Shown: piece by piece, positions 26,521 to 34,943 of the stretch | Numbering within the stretch: the stretch's first letter is position 1 | Layout: every line of letters begins with the position of its first letter | Program-made: the position numbers and the translations under genes | DNA from: Candidatus Methylomirabilis sp. | GTDB lineage: Bacteria > Patescibacteriota > DYJS01 | Assembly: GCA_020723005.1 (NCBI GenBank) | Contig: DYJS01000003.1 | Location: forward strand, 28,836 to 71,393 | Direction of reading: 5' to 3' | Length of the DNA stretch: 42,558 bases | The notes under the pieces: generated by a model | Told to the model about the DNA's origin: nothing | The model's database searches: none | What the model saw: only the letters and a program-made list of their open reading frames with translations

Positions 26521-26566
26521 GGGGCGGTAGTTCAGTGGCTCTCACATTTCTCTGATTTTGAATGAA
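26521..26566 (+). pseudogene. decayed tRNA-like 5' half
   Basis: GGGGCGGTAGTTCAGTGG looks like the acceptor and D-arm start of a tRNA. The following CA-TTTCTCTGAT echoes the anticodon arm of the intact tRNA-Ile about 100 bp downstream (CA-CTTCTCTGAT). The D-stem partner, T-arm and 3' acceptor strand are missing. It is probably a degenerate duplicate. Confidence 0.45.
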
Positions 26567-26591
26567 TAAAATGAGTGAAAAATTAGAGAAA
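26547..26591 (+). repeat. 13-bp inverted repeat inside the tRNA remnant
   Basis: TTTCTCTGATTTT pairs with AAAATTAGAGAAA over 13 positions (one GU) around a 19-base loop. It overlaps the end of the tRNA-like sequence and lies just before the intact tRNA-Ile. No T-run follows on the plus strand, so it is not a standard terminator. Confidence 0.5.
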
Positions 26592-26623
26592 AAATATTGA
26601 GCAGATTAAAATTTTTGGTTTAT

Positions 26624-26697
26624 GGGCGAGTAGCTCAGCTGGTTAGAGCACTTCTCTGATAAGGAAGGGGTCGATGGTTCAAGTCCATCCCCGCCCA
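26624..26697 (+). tRNA. tRNA-Ile (anticodon GAU)
   Basis: This 74-base cloverleaf has a D-arm GCTC/GAGC, an anticodon arm CTTCT-CTGATAA-GGAAG (anticodon GAT) and a T-arm GATGG-TTCAAGT-CCATC. The acceptor pairs GGGCGAG with CCCGCCC with one mismatch (A6 against C67). The discriminator is A, and the 3' CCA is not encoded (CAT follows). Confidence 0.93.
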
Positions 26698-26907
26698 CAT
26701 TTTTTTACAAAATAAAAATATTTACAAAATACTCATCTTTTTATCAGATCTAAGCAATGAAAAAAGATCAATTTCATTTTTTTGTTCATAAATTTTTATA
26801 AAAATTTAATTTATACAAGATACAAAAGATTTGTTATTAAATTATTTAGTAAAATTATATTGATTTATAAGTTAAAAATTTTTAACTGTTTTATGGATTA
26901 AAAATTT
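26698..26907. other. AT-rich spacer
   Basis: This lies between tRNA-Ile and miaB. I see no ORF or GC-containing hairpin. It probably holds the miaB promoter, which I cannot place. Confidence 0.4.
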
Positions 26908-28335
26908 TTGAAAAAAACTTATTCGATAAAAACCTTTGGTTGTCAGATGAATTTTTCTGATTCAGAAAAGTTGGAAACAATTTTGGAAAGTGAGAATTTT
27001 GAAAAAGTTGATGAAATTTATTCTTCAAAAATTGCAATCATCAATTCTTGTGCTGTGAGAAAATCTAGCGAGGATCGTGCTGTTAATTTGACAAAAGATT
27101 TAAGAAAAAAAAATAAAGATCAGATAATCATTTTTACTGGTTGTGTTGAAGAAAATTTTCGTTCAAAAGATTTGGCAAAAATGATGCCAGATGTGAATGT
27201 TTTTTTACCAATTTCTGAAATGAGCGAGTTGCCAGAGATTTTGCGAAGAGTTGATGAAAATTCTCAAGAATTTATTCCAAAAATTAGAAATTCAGTAAAT
27301 TATTTTTCTATTTCTCCAAAGCTTTCTAGCAAATTTAAAGCATTTGTTCCAATTATGACAGGTTGTGATAAATTTTGCACATATTGTGTTGTGCCAATTA
27401 CTCGTGGCGCAGAAGAAAGTCGTCCTGCTCGTGAAATTATTGATGAGATAAAAATTTTGATAAAAAAAGGTGTAAAAGAGATTACACTTTTAGGTCAGAA
27501 TGTAAATTCATATGGAACTCGTTCTGGTCGTAAAAGTTTAAGTTTTCAAGAGATTTATAAAAAAGGTTTTTGGGCAGAAAACGAAAACTCAAAAACTAAA
27601 ATTCAAAATTTTGAAAATAATGAAAATTTTCATCCATTTTCACAGCTTGTTAAACAGATTTTGGAAGAGATTGATGAATTTTTTTGGTTAAAATTTTTTT
27701 CTCCACATCCAAATGATTTTCATAAAAATTTGATTGAAGTTGCAAAAAATGACGAAAGAATCGCAAGAAGTTTTCATATTCCGCTTCAAAGTGGATCAAA
27801 TAAAGTTTTGGAACTGATGAAAAGACCTCATTCTGCGGATGATGTGTTAAATAAAATTTTGGAGATAAAAAAAGAGATTCCAGATATCACTTTTACGACA
27901 GATATTATTGTTGGTTTTCCAAACGAAACTGAAGAAGATTTTCAAAAAACTTTAAAAATTGTTGAAAAAATTGGTTTTGTGAATATTTTTACTGGAAAAT
28001 TTTCAAAAAGATTTCGTACACCAGCTTGGAATTTTGAAGAGACTTGCGACAATACAGAAAAAAGAAGAAGAGATTTTGTTTTAAATCAACTGCTTGAAAG
28101 TATTACATTAAAACACTCTGAAAGTTTAGTTGGAAAAGAAGTTTTATGTTTGGTGGAAGAGAAATTGCAAGATTTAGAAAATAATCAAAATCAAATTTTT
28201 ATCGGACGGCTAGATTCCGGAAAAAGTGTAGAGTTTTCTATTCAAAGTTCTCAAAATAAAAATTTACAAATTGGAGATTTTGTAAAAGTAAAGATTTTAA
28301 AAGCTGGAATGTGGCGAGTTTGGGGAGAGGTTTAA
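26908..28335 (+). CDS. miaB: tRNA methylthiotransferase MiaB
   Basis: This radical-SAM enzyme adds the 2-methylthio group to i6A37 of tRNAs. The N-terminal cluster-binding domain has Cys in TFGCQMNFSDSEK, NSCAVRKSSE and FTGCVEE. The radical-SAM CxxxCxxC is GCDKFCTYCVVP at about residue 150. A TRAM domain closes the protein. MiaB rather than MtaB/RimO is favoured by GCQMN and by TRGAEESRPAREI. It has 475 residues and a TTG start. An insertion of about 45 residues after LGQNVNSYG (KSLSFQEIYKKGFWAENENS) is common in some lineages. Confidence 0.93.
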   Translation: MKKTYSIKTFGCQMNFSDSEKLETILESENFEKVDEIYSSKIAIINSCAVRKSSEDRAVNLTKDLRKKNKDQIIIFTGCVEENFRSKDLAKMMPDVNVFLPISEMSELPEILRRVDENSQEFIPKIRNSVNYFSISPKLSSKFKAFVPIMTGCDKFCTYCVVPITRGAEESRPAREIIDEIKILIKKGVKEITLLGQNVNSYGTRSGRKSLSFQEIYKKGFWAENENSKTKIQNFENNENFHPFSQLVKQILEEIDEFFWLKFFSPHPNDFHKNLIEVAKNDERIARSFHIPLQSGSNKVLELMKRPHSADDVLNKILEIKKEIPDITFTTDIIVGFPNETEEDFQKTLKIVEKIGFVNIFTGKFSKRFRTPAWNFEETCDNTEKRRRDFVLNQLLESITLKHSESLVGKEVLCLVEEKLQDLENNQNQIFIGRLDSGKSVEFSIQSSQNKNLQIGDFVKVKILKAGMWRVWGEV

Positions 28336-28602
28336 AAAATTTGAAATTTTTCAAGGTTTAAAATTTAGATACTTTTTCAAGGCTTTAAATTTTAAAATTT
28401 TTTCAAGTTTTAAACTTTCCAATTTTCTTAAACTTCTTAAAATTTTTAAACATTAAAACCTCTCTTAATCTTTCAATCTTCCCAATTTTTTCAAAATTTT
28501 TCAAATCTTTAACTTAAAAATTTTTTTAAAAACTTCAATTTTTTTAATTTTCTTGACTTCATTTTTTTTTTCTAAAAAACAAATGAAAAAATTCGTTAAA
28601 AA
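28336..28602. repeat. low-complexity TTTTCAAG/TTTAAA repeats
   Basis: This gap of about 270 bp has loosely repeated units such as TTTTTCAAGGTTTAAAATTT, TTTTTCAAGGCTTTAAATTT and TTTTTCAAGTTTTAAACTTT. It holds no ORF. The promoter for the following secreted protease gene may lie at its 3' end. Confidence 0.5.
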
Positions 28603-30057
28603 ATGAAAAAAATTTTACCAAAATTTTTTATTTCTGTTAGTTTGGTTTTAGGAAATTTAATAATGTTGGTGAAATTTGATTCGTTGGAGACGAAAAAAGT
28701 TTTTGGAGCAAATAGCTCTTGTTATGAAGATTCTGTAAATGTTTCAAATATGGAAGGTTGGGGTTTGGAAGGTGTTTGGTTGTATCAAAATAACAATTAT
28801 AATAATTCAAATTTAGATCCCTGTTCGCATTTTACATACAATCAAGTAAATTATGGAACTTGGACAAACTATGCTCCAAACTGGAATGTTGGAAATGATT
28901 CCGTTTCTTCTTTGCGAATAGTTGGAAGCTTTAAAGTCAAAATTTATAAAGATGTAAACTCATCTAGTGATGTTTTTGAATTTAACACAGGTTGGCAAAA
29001 TGAATATTACACAGAGATTGATTTGGCAAACAAAATTATAAACGGAGTTTACAATCAATGGCTTCAAGATTTTGACAATGCAATTTCTTCAATTGAAGTT
29101 GAAACGGTTTCAAATTGTGTAAATAAATATCAAACAAACTTTAATCCAAATAACTCTTCAACGATTTTTGAAAATGGAGTATATTTTTTTGAGAATGAGA
29201 ATTATGCTGGAAGATGCACATTAATGTCGATGAGAAGAGACATAAAAAGAGGAGATCAAACAATAAATACTTATGATAACTTCTTTTTTGCAGATAATAT
29301 GTGGAACTGGTTCGTTGGAAACGATGCTGTATCGTCAATTTATGTAAGATCTGGTTGGGACTTGGTTGTTAAAACCGATGCTGAAGGAAAAGGAGAATAT
29401 AAAAATCAGCAATCATCAACAACTCTTTTGGATAGTGCTTGGAATGATAAAATCTCCTCAATGGATGTAACAGACGAAGATACTGTGCAATTTTTTCTTC
29501 ACCAAGGAATATCTCCTAAATCTTTTAGAAATATAAGCTGGAGGGATGATTCTAGTGTATATAATAGTGGATTATATTATGGTGAGTATACGGAAATGTT
29601 TGAAGAGGTAAGGAGCAGATGGGATAGTTCATTAAAATCTTTAAATATTCAAAATAATTCTTCTTCAGGAACAACGTCAGTAGTAAATTTTATTCAAGAT
29701 AGATATGACAATAAGTGTGAAGTGGCAGGTGGAACAGCATTTTACTATTTAGATTCAAACAATCAAATTCAAAACGATGTTGCAGAAGGCTTTCATGGAG
29801 CAAAGTATATTGAAGTTTATGGTTATCATGATGGAATGAAAAAATATATAAATCCTGAAGATTGTATGGGCACATTATGGATATGGTCTGATAATGCAAA
29901 AATTTCTAATCTTACTCACGAATATGGTCATATGCTCAGTCTTGGTCATAATACAGATTCTCAAAATACGGTTATGAGACAAGGGATGCAAAGTATTGGT
30001 CCTCAAACAGACGACTGGTGGTATCTCAAACAGAGAAGTGAAACTTTCAAAGGGTGA
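28603..30057 (+). CDS. secreted metzincin-like protease with beta/gamma-crystallin-like repeats
   Basis: This 484-residue protein has an N-terminal signal sequence (KKILPKFFISVSLVLGNLIML, cleavage possibly after VFGA). Residues of about 50-315 hold several Greek-key-like units ending in a shared NDSVSSLRI, NDAVSSIYV, NDKISSMDV or NAISSIEV motif, with Tyr/Phe-Glu-Asn starts (VYFFENENYAGRC), as in beta/gamma-crystallin or I36-type domains. The C-terminal domain has HEYGHMLSLGH (from about residue 439), a full metzincin HExxHxxxxGH, followed by a Met-turn candidate NTVMRQGM. It is therefore a predicted exported zinc protease. The substrate is unknown. Ca2+ binding by the repeats is possible but unseen. 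Stop is TGA. Confidence 0.75.
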   Translation: MKKILPKFFISVSLVLGNLIMLVKFDSLETKKVFGANSSCYEDSVNVSNMEGWGLEGVWLYQNNNYNNSNLDPCSHFTYNQVNYGTWTNYAPNWNVGNDSVSSLRIVGSFKVKIYKDVNSSSDVFEFNTGWQNEYYTEIDLANKIINGVYNQWLQDFDNAISSIEVETVSNCVNKYQTNFNPNNSSTIFENGVYFFENENYAGRCTLMSMRRDIKRGDQTINTYDNFFFADNMWNWFVGNDAVSSIYVRSGWDLVVKTDAEGKGEYKNQQSSTTLLDSAWNDKISSMDVTDEDTVQFFLHQGISPKSFRNISWRDDSSVYNSGLYYGEYTEMFEEVRSRWDSSLKSLNIQNNSSSGTTSVVNFIQDRYDNKCEVAGGTAFYYLDSNNQIQNDVAEGFHGAKYIEVYGYHDGMKKYINPEDCMGTLWIWSDNAKISNLTHEYGHMLSLGHNTDSQNTVMRQGMQSIGPQTDDWWYLKQRSETFKG

Positions 30058-30110
30058 CAAATTTGGAAAAGAATCAATAATTTTAATTTTTAAATTTTTA
30101 ATACATCAAA

Positions 30111-30917
30111 ATGAAAAAGATATTTTCTTCAAAAATCTTCATAATTTCTATTTTTTCTATTTTTTTAGGTTTTGCATATTTTTGGTTTAAAAACAGAAAC
30201 GAATACTACTATAAAGGAGAAATTGAAACATTTTTGCCACCAAATTTTTCTTCAGAAGATCTTCAAAATAACAATTTAATTGCTGAAGCAAAAACAGGAT
30301 TTATTGCAAATATGCAAATTTATGGTCCGGAAGATGAAGGAAATAGATATTTTTTTGCTTATGATGTTGTGATTGGAACACCTGTTAACAACTTTGTGGA
30401 TGAAGAACATTACAACACATATAAAACCATAACCCTTGAAGATGGAAGAACTTTTGACAATGTATTAGATAGTCAAACTTTTAGTACTTCTATAGATTTT
30501 AAAGTTTATAAATCCTTAAAAGGAAAGATTAAAGAGGGAGAAGTGATCAAACTATCTGAGAATGCAACTGTTGACAAAGGAAGTGTTATAATTGGTGCAG
30601 GAGGAGTGATTATGCAAAAAGATGTCTTTTATTTAGTATATCTTCCTTCAAAATATAGCGAAAAAGGTGCAAATGAATTTACACATAATAGTAGAAATTT
30701 TCAAGCTATTTTTAATATCGATGGTTTTGACAAAAACAACGAAAAAAATGAAAGAATTAAAGAACATAAAGCTTTAAAAGAGAAAATTTTAAAAAAATAT
30801 GCAAAGCAGATCTCTGAAGTTGCAAAAGAGGTGAATAAAGAGAGAGAAAAAGAGAAGAAAGAAAATCCAAATATTTTAACAGATGAAGCAAAAATCTCTT
30901 CAGAAGAGATAAAATAA
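30111..30917 (+). CDS. membrane-anchored extracytoplasmic protein of unknown function
   Basis: This 268-residue protein has a short N-terminal membrane helix (IFIISIFSIFLGFAYFWF) followed by a soluble domain with beta segments (FFAYDVVIGTPV, SIDFKVYKSLKGKIKEGEVIKL, DVFYLVYLP). A highly charged, probably helical tail follows (about 215-268, EKIKEH..KEVNKEREKEKKENP). No family is recognised. It starts 54 bp after the protease gene on the same strand and may be co-transcribed with it, so it could be a partner, but this is only inferred from position. Confidence 0.6.
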   Translation: MKKIFSSKIFIISIFSIFLGFAYFWFKNRNEYYYKGEIETFLPPNFSSEDLQNNNLIAEAKTGFIANMQIYGPEDEGNRYFFAYDVVIGTPVNNFVDEEHYNTYKTITLEDGRTFDNVLDSQTFSTSIDFKVYKSLKGKIKEGEVIKLSENATVDKGSVIIGAGGVIMQKDVFYLVYLPSKYSEKGANEFTHNSRNFQAIFNIDGFDKNNEKNERIKEHKALKEKILKKYAKQISEVAKEVNKEREKEKKENPNILTDEAKISSEEIK

Positions 30918-31027
30918 AGTTAAAAGACAAAAGTTCGAAAAAGAGAGAGAAAAGTTTGGAAGATGAGAGAAATTGAGATTTGGTTTGTTAAATAAGATTT
31001 TGTAGTTTTTTAAAAATTTTGAAATAA

Positions 31028-31324
31028 TTATTTTGCTTCCAGTTGCTTTAAATCTAAGCTTAACGATGCAACAGAACCTAAACAAGAGATTAAAATACCA
31101 CAAAGTGTAATAGAAATTTGTATAATCCTTGAATATATTTCATCATTTTCAGTAGGAAGTATGCTAGGAATATCAATATTGTTGACCATCGTATAAATTC
31201 CTAATCCTGTAAGTCCTAACCCATAAAGAATGATGGAAATTTTGCCTAAAATTTCTAAAACTTGAACAAGTTTTGTGAGAAATTCTTCAGAATTTTCGTT
31301 TTCTAAAATTTTAACTTCTTTCAT
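31028..31324 (-). CDS. hypothetical two-helix membrane protein
   Basis: This 98-residue protein has a charged N-terminus (MKEVKILENENSEEFL) and two hydrophobic stretches (ISIILYGLGLTGLGIYTMV and IIQISITLCGILISCLGSVASLSL). No family is recognised. The composition and the ATG start support a real gene. It is convergent with the upstream plus-strand gene and divergent from rplC. Confidence 0.55.
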   Translation of the reverse strand: MKEVKILENENSEEFLTKLVQVLEILGKISIILYGLGLTGLGIYTMVNNIDIPSILPTENDEIYSRIIQISITLCGILISCLGSVASLSLDLKQLEAK

Positions 31325-31645
31325 ATATTTTTTAATTTAATTTATTTTAAATAAACAATTCTTTGGACCTAAGATTACAAAAAAATAATTGCAAGAATTT
31401 CAAAATTTCAGAATGTATTTTTTTTGTTTTTTTGGATAAACAATAAAAGAGATTTTTAAAAATTATAAGTACTTGTTTTCAGAGAATTTATGAAATTTTG
31501 AGAAAAAGATTAATGTTTATTAGGTTTTTTGAACAAGAATTTTGTTGAAAATTTTTTAAAAAAATAAATTTTACAAAACTCTTTACTTCAATTTTTTTTT
31601 ATTTAGTTAGAAAATTGGGTTTTTATAAACTTTTAGAAATAATCG
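31325..31645. other. upstream region of the ribosomal protein cluster
   Basis: This gap of about 320 bp precedes rplC. rpsJ (S10), which often opens this cluster, is absent, and no ORF of usable length is seen. Several promoter-like AT hexamers exist, but none is convincing. I see no GC hairpin that would mark an S10- or L3-type leader. Confidence 0.45.
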
Positions 31646-32272
31646 ATGAATACATTGTTTGGAAAAAAAATTGGAATGACAGAGATTAAAGATAAGTTTG
31701 GAAAACTTATTGGAGTTTCTGTTGTTCTTGTTGAAAAAAATATAGTTGTTCAAGAAAAAACTTTGGAAAAAGATGGATATAAATCTTTAGTTGTTGCATT
31801 TGGAGAGAAAAAAAGAATTTCAAAACCAATTTCTGGAATTTTAAAAAAAGCTGGAGTTGAAAAAAAGCCAGAATTTTTAAGAGAGATTAGATTGAAAGAC
31901 TCTTCTGATCTTGATTCAAAGAAAGTTGGAGATGAAATTTTGCTTTCCGAAATGTTTAAAGAGGGAGATAAAGTTAAAATTTCTGGAATTACAAAAGGAA
32001 AAGGCTTTCAAGGTGTTGTAAAAAGATTTGGTTTTGCAGGAGGTCCAAAAACACATGGATCAAACTTTCATAACCATGGTGGTTCTTTTGGTATGAGAGA
32101 GTGGCCTGGTGAGGTTGCAAAAGGAAAAAAGATGCCTGGAAGAATGGGTGGAGATAAAATCACTATCAAAAATTTATCAGTTGTTCGTATTGATGGTGAT
32201 TATTTAATTTTAAAAGGTTCCGTTCCAGGGCCTAGTGGTTCAATTGTAAAAGTAACTTCTGATAATAAATAA
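31646..32272 (+). CDS. rplC: 50S ribosomal protein L3
   Basis: This 208-residue early-assembly protein binds 23S rRNA. It starts MNTLFGKKIGMT, and the conserved loop region FQGVVKRFGFAGGPKTHGSNFHNHGGSFG and PGRMGG are present. First gene of the cluster here; rplD follows one base after its stop. Confidence 0.96.
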   Translation: MNTLFGKKIGMTEIKDKFGKLIGVSVVLVEKNIVVQEKTLEKDGYKSLVVAFGEKKRISKPISGILKKAGVEKKPEFLREIRLKDSSDLDSKKVGDEILLSEMFKEGDKVKISGITKGKGFQGVVKRFGFAGGPKTHGSNFHNHGGSFGMREWPGEVAKGKKMPGRMGGDKITIKNLSVVRIDGDYLILKGSVPGPSGSIVKVTSDNK

Positions 32273-32273
32273 T

Positions 32274-33026
32274 ATGGAAGAAACCATAAAAACAAAAATT
32301 TTGAAGTTAGATGGAAAAGAGGGTGAAGTTTTTGAACTTAATCCTTCTGTTTTTGGTGTTAAATATGATCCACATACTATTAAATTGGCTCTTGATAGAT
32401 TTTTATCTAACTCCAGAAATACAGTTGCTCATACAAAAACAAGAGCAGAAGTTGCTGGTTCTAAAACAAAAGTTTATAAACAGAAAGGAACAGGAAGAGC
32501 AAGACAAGGACAAAATTCTGCTCCACATAGAAAAGGTGGTGGAGTTGCATTTGGTCCAAGAAACAATGCAAATTATATGAAAGATTTACCAAAAAGGTTA
32601 AGAAGATTTGCTCTTTTTTCTGCACTTTCAAAAAATCTTTCAGATGGAAATTTAAGAATTGTTGAGAATATAAATTTTGAATCTCCAAAAACTAGTAAAG
32701 CAAAAGAGATTATTGAGAAAATTTCAAATAGTTCAAAAAATCTTTTTTTAGTCGTTGATGAAAATGGATTTGTTAAGTTATCTTTTAGAAATATTCCAGA
32801 TCAAAAAGTAGTTAAAGCGAATTTTTTAAGTATAAAAGACATTGTTGAATATGATAAAATTTTTATCACAATAGACGGGGTTTCAAAAATTTATGAAACA
32901 TACCTAAAAGAAGATGTAAAAGTTAAAAGTCAAAATTCAAAAGAAGATTTAGAAAAGAAAAGGTCAAAATTAATTAAAGAAGAAAAACCAAAATCTGTAA
33001 AAACAAAAAAGGAGGATAAAAAATGA
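32274..33026 (+). CDS. rplD: 50S ribosomal protein L4
   Basis: This protein lines the peptide exit tunnel near its constriction. Conserved KQKGTGRARQGQNSAPHRKGGGVAFGP is in the tunnel loop. At 250 residues it is longer than usual because of a charged C-terminal tail (KEDLEKKRSKLIKEEKPKS), a likely lineage-specific extension. It overlaps rplW by four bases. Confidence 0.95.
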   Translation: MEETIKTKILKLDGKEGEVFELNPSVFGVKYDPHTIKLALDRFLSNSRNTVAHTKTRAEVAGSKTKVYKQKGTGRARQGQNSAPHRKGGGVAFGPRNNANYMKDLPKRLRRFALFSALSKNLSDGNLRIVENINFESPKTSKAKEIIEKISNSSKNLFLVVDENGFVKLSFRNIPDQKVVKANFLSIKDIVEYDKIFITIDGVSKIYETYLKEDVKVKSQNSKEDLEKKRSKLIKEEKPKSVKTKKEDKK

Positions 33027-33298
33027 TGATTTCAATAGTTCCTCATATCTCTGAAAAAAGTAGTTTATTAACATCAGAAAAGCAGTATGTTTTTTTGGTG
33101 TCGAGAGGTGCAACAAAAGAAGAGATAAAAAATGAAGTAGAATCATATTTTAAAGTTGAAGTTGATAAAGTTAGAGTTGTAAATCTTCCAAATAAAAAAA
33201 GAGTTTATAAAAGAAGAAACGGAATTGTTAAAAGAGATAAAAAAGCAATTGTAACACTTAAGAAAGGTTCTATAACAATTATGGAGGGTGTTAAATGA
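33023..33298 (+). CDS. rplW: 50S ribosomal protein L23
   Basis: This 91-residue protein near the exit tunnel docks SRP and trigger factor. It starts MMISIVPHISEKSSLL and carries the KVRVVNLPNKKRVYKRRNG segment. It has a clear Shine-Dalgarno (AAGGAGG) and ends in TGA, overlapping the start of rplB. Confidence 0.92.
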   Translation: MMISIVPHISEKSSLLTSEKQYVFLVSRGATKEEIKNEVESYFKVEVDKVRVVNLPNKKRVYKRRNGIVKRDKKAIVTLKKGSITIMEGVK

Positions 33299-34134
33299 GT
33301 ATAAAAATTTATAAACCAACAACATCTACCCTCAGACATAAAATAGGAATAGATTATAAAAAAGATGGAATCAAAAAAGTTAAACTTCCAAAGTCTTTGT
33401 TAGGTGGAACTTTAAAAAGACAGGGAAGAAGCAAGCAAACTGGAACTATAACAGTTCGTCATAGAGGTGGTGGAACAAAAAAACTTTATAGGAATGTTGA
33501 TTTTCGGGGAAAAGAAGGAAGAGTTCCAGGAGTTGTTGAAGCTCTTACATATGATCCAAACAGAAATGCATTTGTTGCTTTGGTAAAATATGTTGATGGA
33601 GATAGAAGATTGATTTTGGCAACCAAGAATATGAAAGTTGGTTCAAAAATTGATGAAAATTTAGATGTTATACGAGAAGGAACAAGGCTTCCTTTGGAAC
33701 AAATTCCAGTTGGTGTTGAGGTTCATAATATAGAAATGAATCCTGGTCAGGGTGGAAAATTGGTTCGTAGTGCTGGGGTTGCTGCATTTTTAGCTGGAAT
33801 TGTTGGATCTTTTGCACAGATTAAATTGCCATCTGGAGAACTTCGATTGATAAATAAAAAGTGTAAAGCAACTGTTGGAAGAATTGGAAACGAAGATGCA
33901 AGAAATGTAAAACTTGGTAAAGCTGGAAGCTCAAGGCAGAGAGGAATTCGTCCAAGTGTTACAGGAAAAGCAATGAATGCTGTTGATCATCCACATGGTG
34001 GTGGTAAAGCTCATCAATCAATTGGTATGGCTGGTCAAAAAACACCTTGGGGAAAACCAGCAATGGGTGTTAGAACAAGAAGATCAAAAAATCCAACAAA
34101 TAAATTTATCATTAAGAGAAGATATAATAAGTAA
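33295..34134 (+). CDS. rplB: 50S ribosomal protein L2
   Basis: This 279-residue protein stabilises subunit association and the peptidyl-transferase region. Conserved [16 protein letters not shown]-like text appears as [20 protein letters not shown]. The C-terminal [10 protein letters not shown] with its key His, and the terminal [15 protein letters not shown], are intact. Confidence 0.97.
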   Translation: MSIKIYKPTTSTLRHKIGIDYKKDGIKKVKLPKSLLGGTLKRQGRSKQTGTITVRHRGGGTKKLYRNVDFRGKEGRVPGVVEALTYDPNRNAFVALVKYVDGDRRLILATKNMKVGSKIDENLDVIREGTRLPLEQIPVGVEVHNIEMNPGQGGKLVRSAGVAAFLAGIVGSFAQIKLPSGELRLINKKCKATVGRIGNEDARNVKLGKAGSSRQRGIRPSVTGKAMNAVDHPHGGGKAHQSIGMAGQKTPWGKPAMGVRTRRSKNPTNKFIIKRRYNK

Positions 34135-34136
34135 AT

Positions 34137-34430
34137 ATGTCAAGATCATTAAAGAAAGGCCCATTTGTTTCTGATAAATTGATGAAACATGTTTTAAAAT
34201 CAAAAAATTCTTCAGATGTAAAAGTAATAAAAACTTGGTCTAGGGCATCAACGATTTTGCCTGATATGGTTGGATTAACAATTGCTGTTCATAACGGAAA
34301 AACACATATACCAGTCTTAATTTCTGAAAATATGGTTGGACATAAATTAGGTGAATTTTCAGCTACAAAAAAATTTTTAAAGCATGGTGGCAAGAAAGCA
34401 AAATCTAGCACATCAGCAGGAAGAGTTTAA
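34137..34430 (+). CDS. rpsS: 30S ribosomal protein S19
   Basis: This 97-residue head protein binds 16S rRNA with S13. It starts [16 protein letters not shown] and shows [14 protein letters not shown] and [18 protein letters not shown]. It starts two bases after rplB. Confidence 0.95.
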   Translation: MSRSLKKGPFVSDKLMKHVLKSKNSSDVKVIKTWSRASTILPDMVGLTIAVHNGKTHIPVLISENMVGHKLGEFSATKKFLKHGGKKAKSSTSAGRV

Positions 34431-34453
34431 TTTAAGAAGAAGTTTTTAATAAT

Positions 34454-34942
34454 ATGAAAGAAGTTAAAGCAATATCAAAATATTTGAGGGTTTCAGCAAG
34501 AAAGCTGAGAATGAGAGCTAGATCTGTTATAAATCTAACAGTTCAAAATGCTTTAATGTTTTTGCAATACGAAAACAGCAAATCAGCAGAATTTTTATAT
34601 GATACAATTAAGAGTGCAGCAAGTAATGCAACAAATAATTTTAATTTAGATTTTAACACTTTGGTTGTAAAAAATGTTCAGGTTAATGAAGGTCCAGTTT
34701 TGAAAAGAACACAAGCAAGAGCAAGGGGAAGGTCTGACAGAATTACAAAACCAACTTCTCATATTTTTGTTCTTGTTGAAGGAGATGTTTTTTCTGGTGA
34801 AATTAAAAAAGAAGCAAAAACAAAGAATATTTTAAAGAAAAAAATTTCTGGTGAAAAGAAAAAGAGTGCACCAAAGAAGATTGGAGAGGTTAAAAAAGGA
34901 CAAACAAGCAATTCTGTAAGAGTTAGAAAGGAGGAGATGTAA
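34454..34942 (+). CDS. rplV: 50S ribosomal protein L22
   Basis: This tunnel-lining protein has an extended hairpin (KRTQARARGRSDRITKPTSHIFVLVEG). At 162 residues it is about 50 longer than usual because of a Lys-rich C-terminal tail (KKKISGEKKKSAPKKIGEVKK). The tail ends in an AAGGAGG that serves as ribosome binding site for rpsC. Confidence 0.93.
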   Translation: MKEVKAISKYLRVSARKLRMRARSVINLTVQNALMFLQYENSKSAEFLYDTIKSAASNATNNFNLDFNTLVVKNVQVNEGPVLKRTQARARGRSDRITKPTSHIFVLVEGDVFSGEIKKEAKTKNILKKKISGEKKKSAPKKIGEVKKGQTSNSVRVRKEEM

Positions 34943-34943
34943 A

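Noticed and set aside
28336-28602. CRISPR-like array
   Set aside because: The repeats are short, imperfect and AT-only, with no regular spacers and no cas genes in the window.
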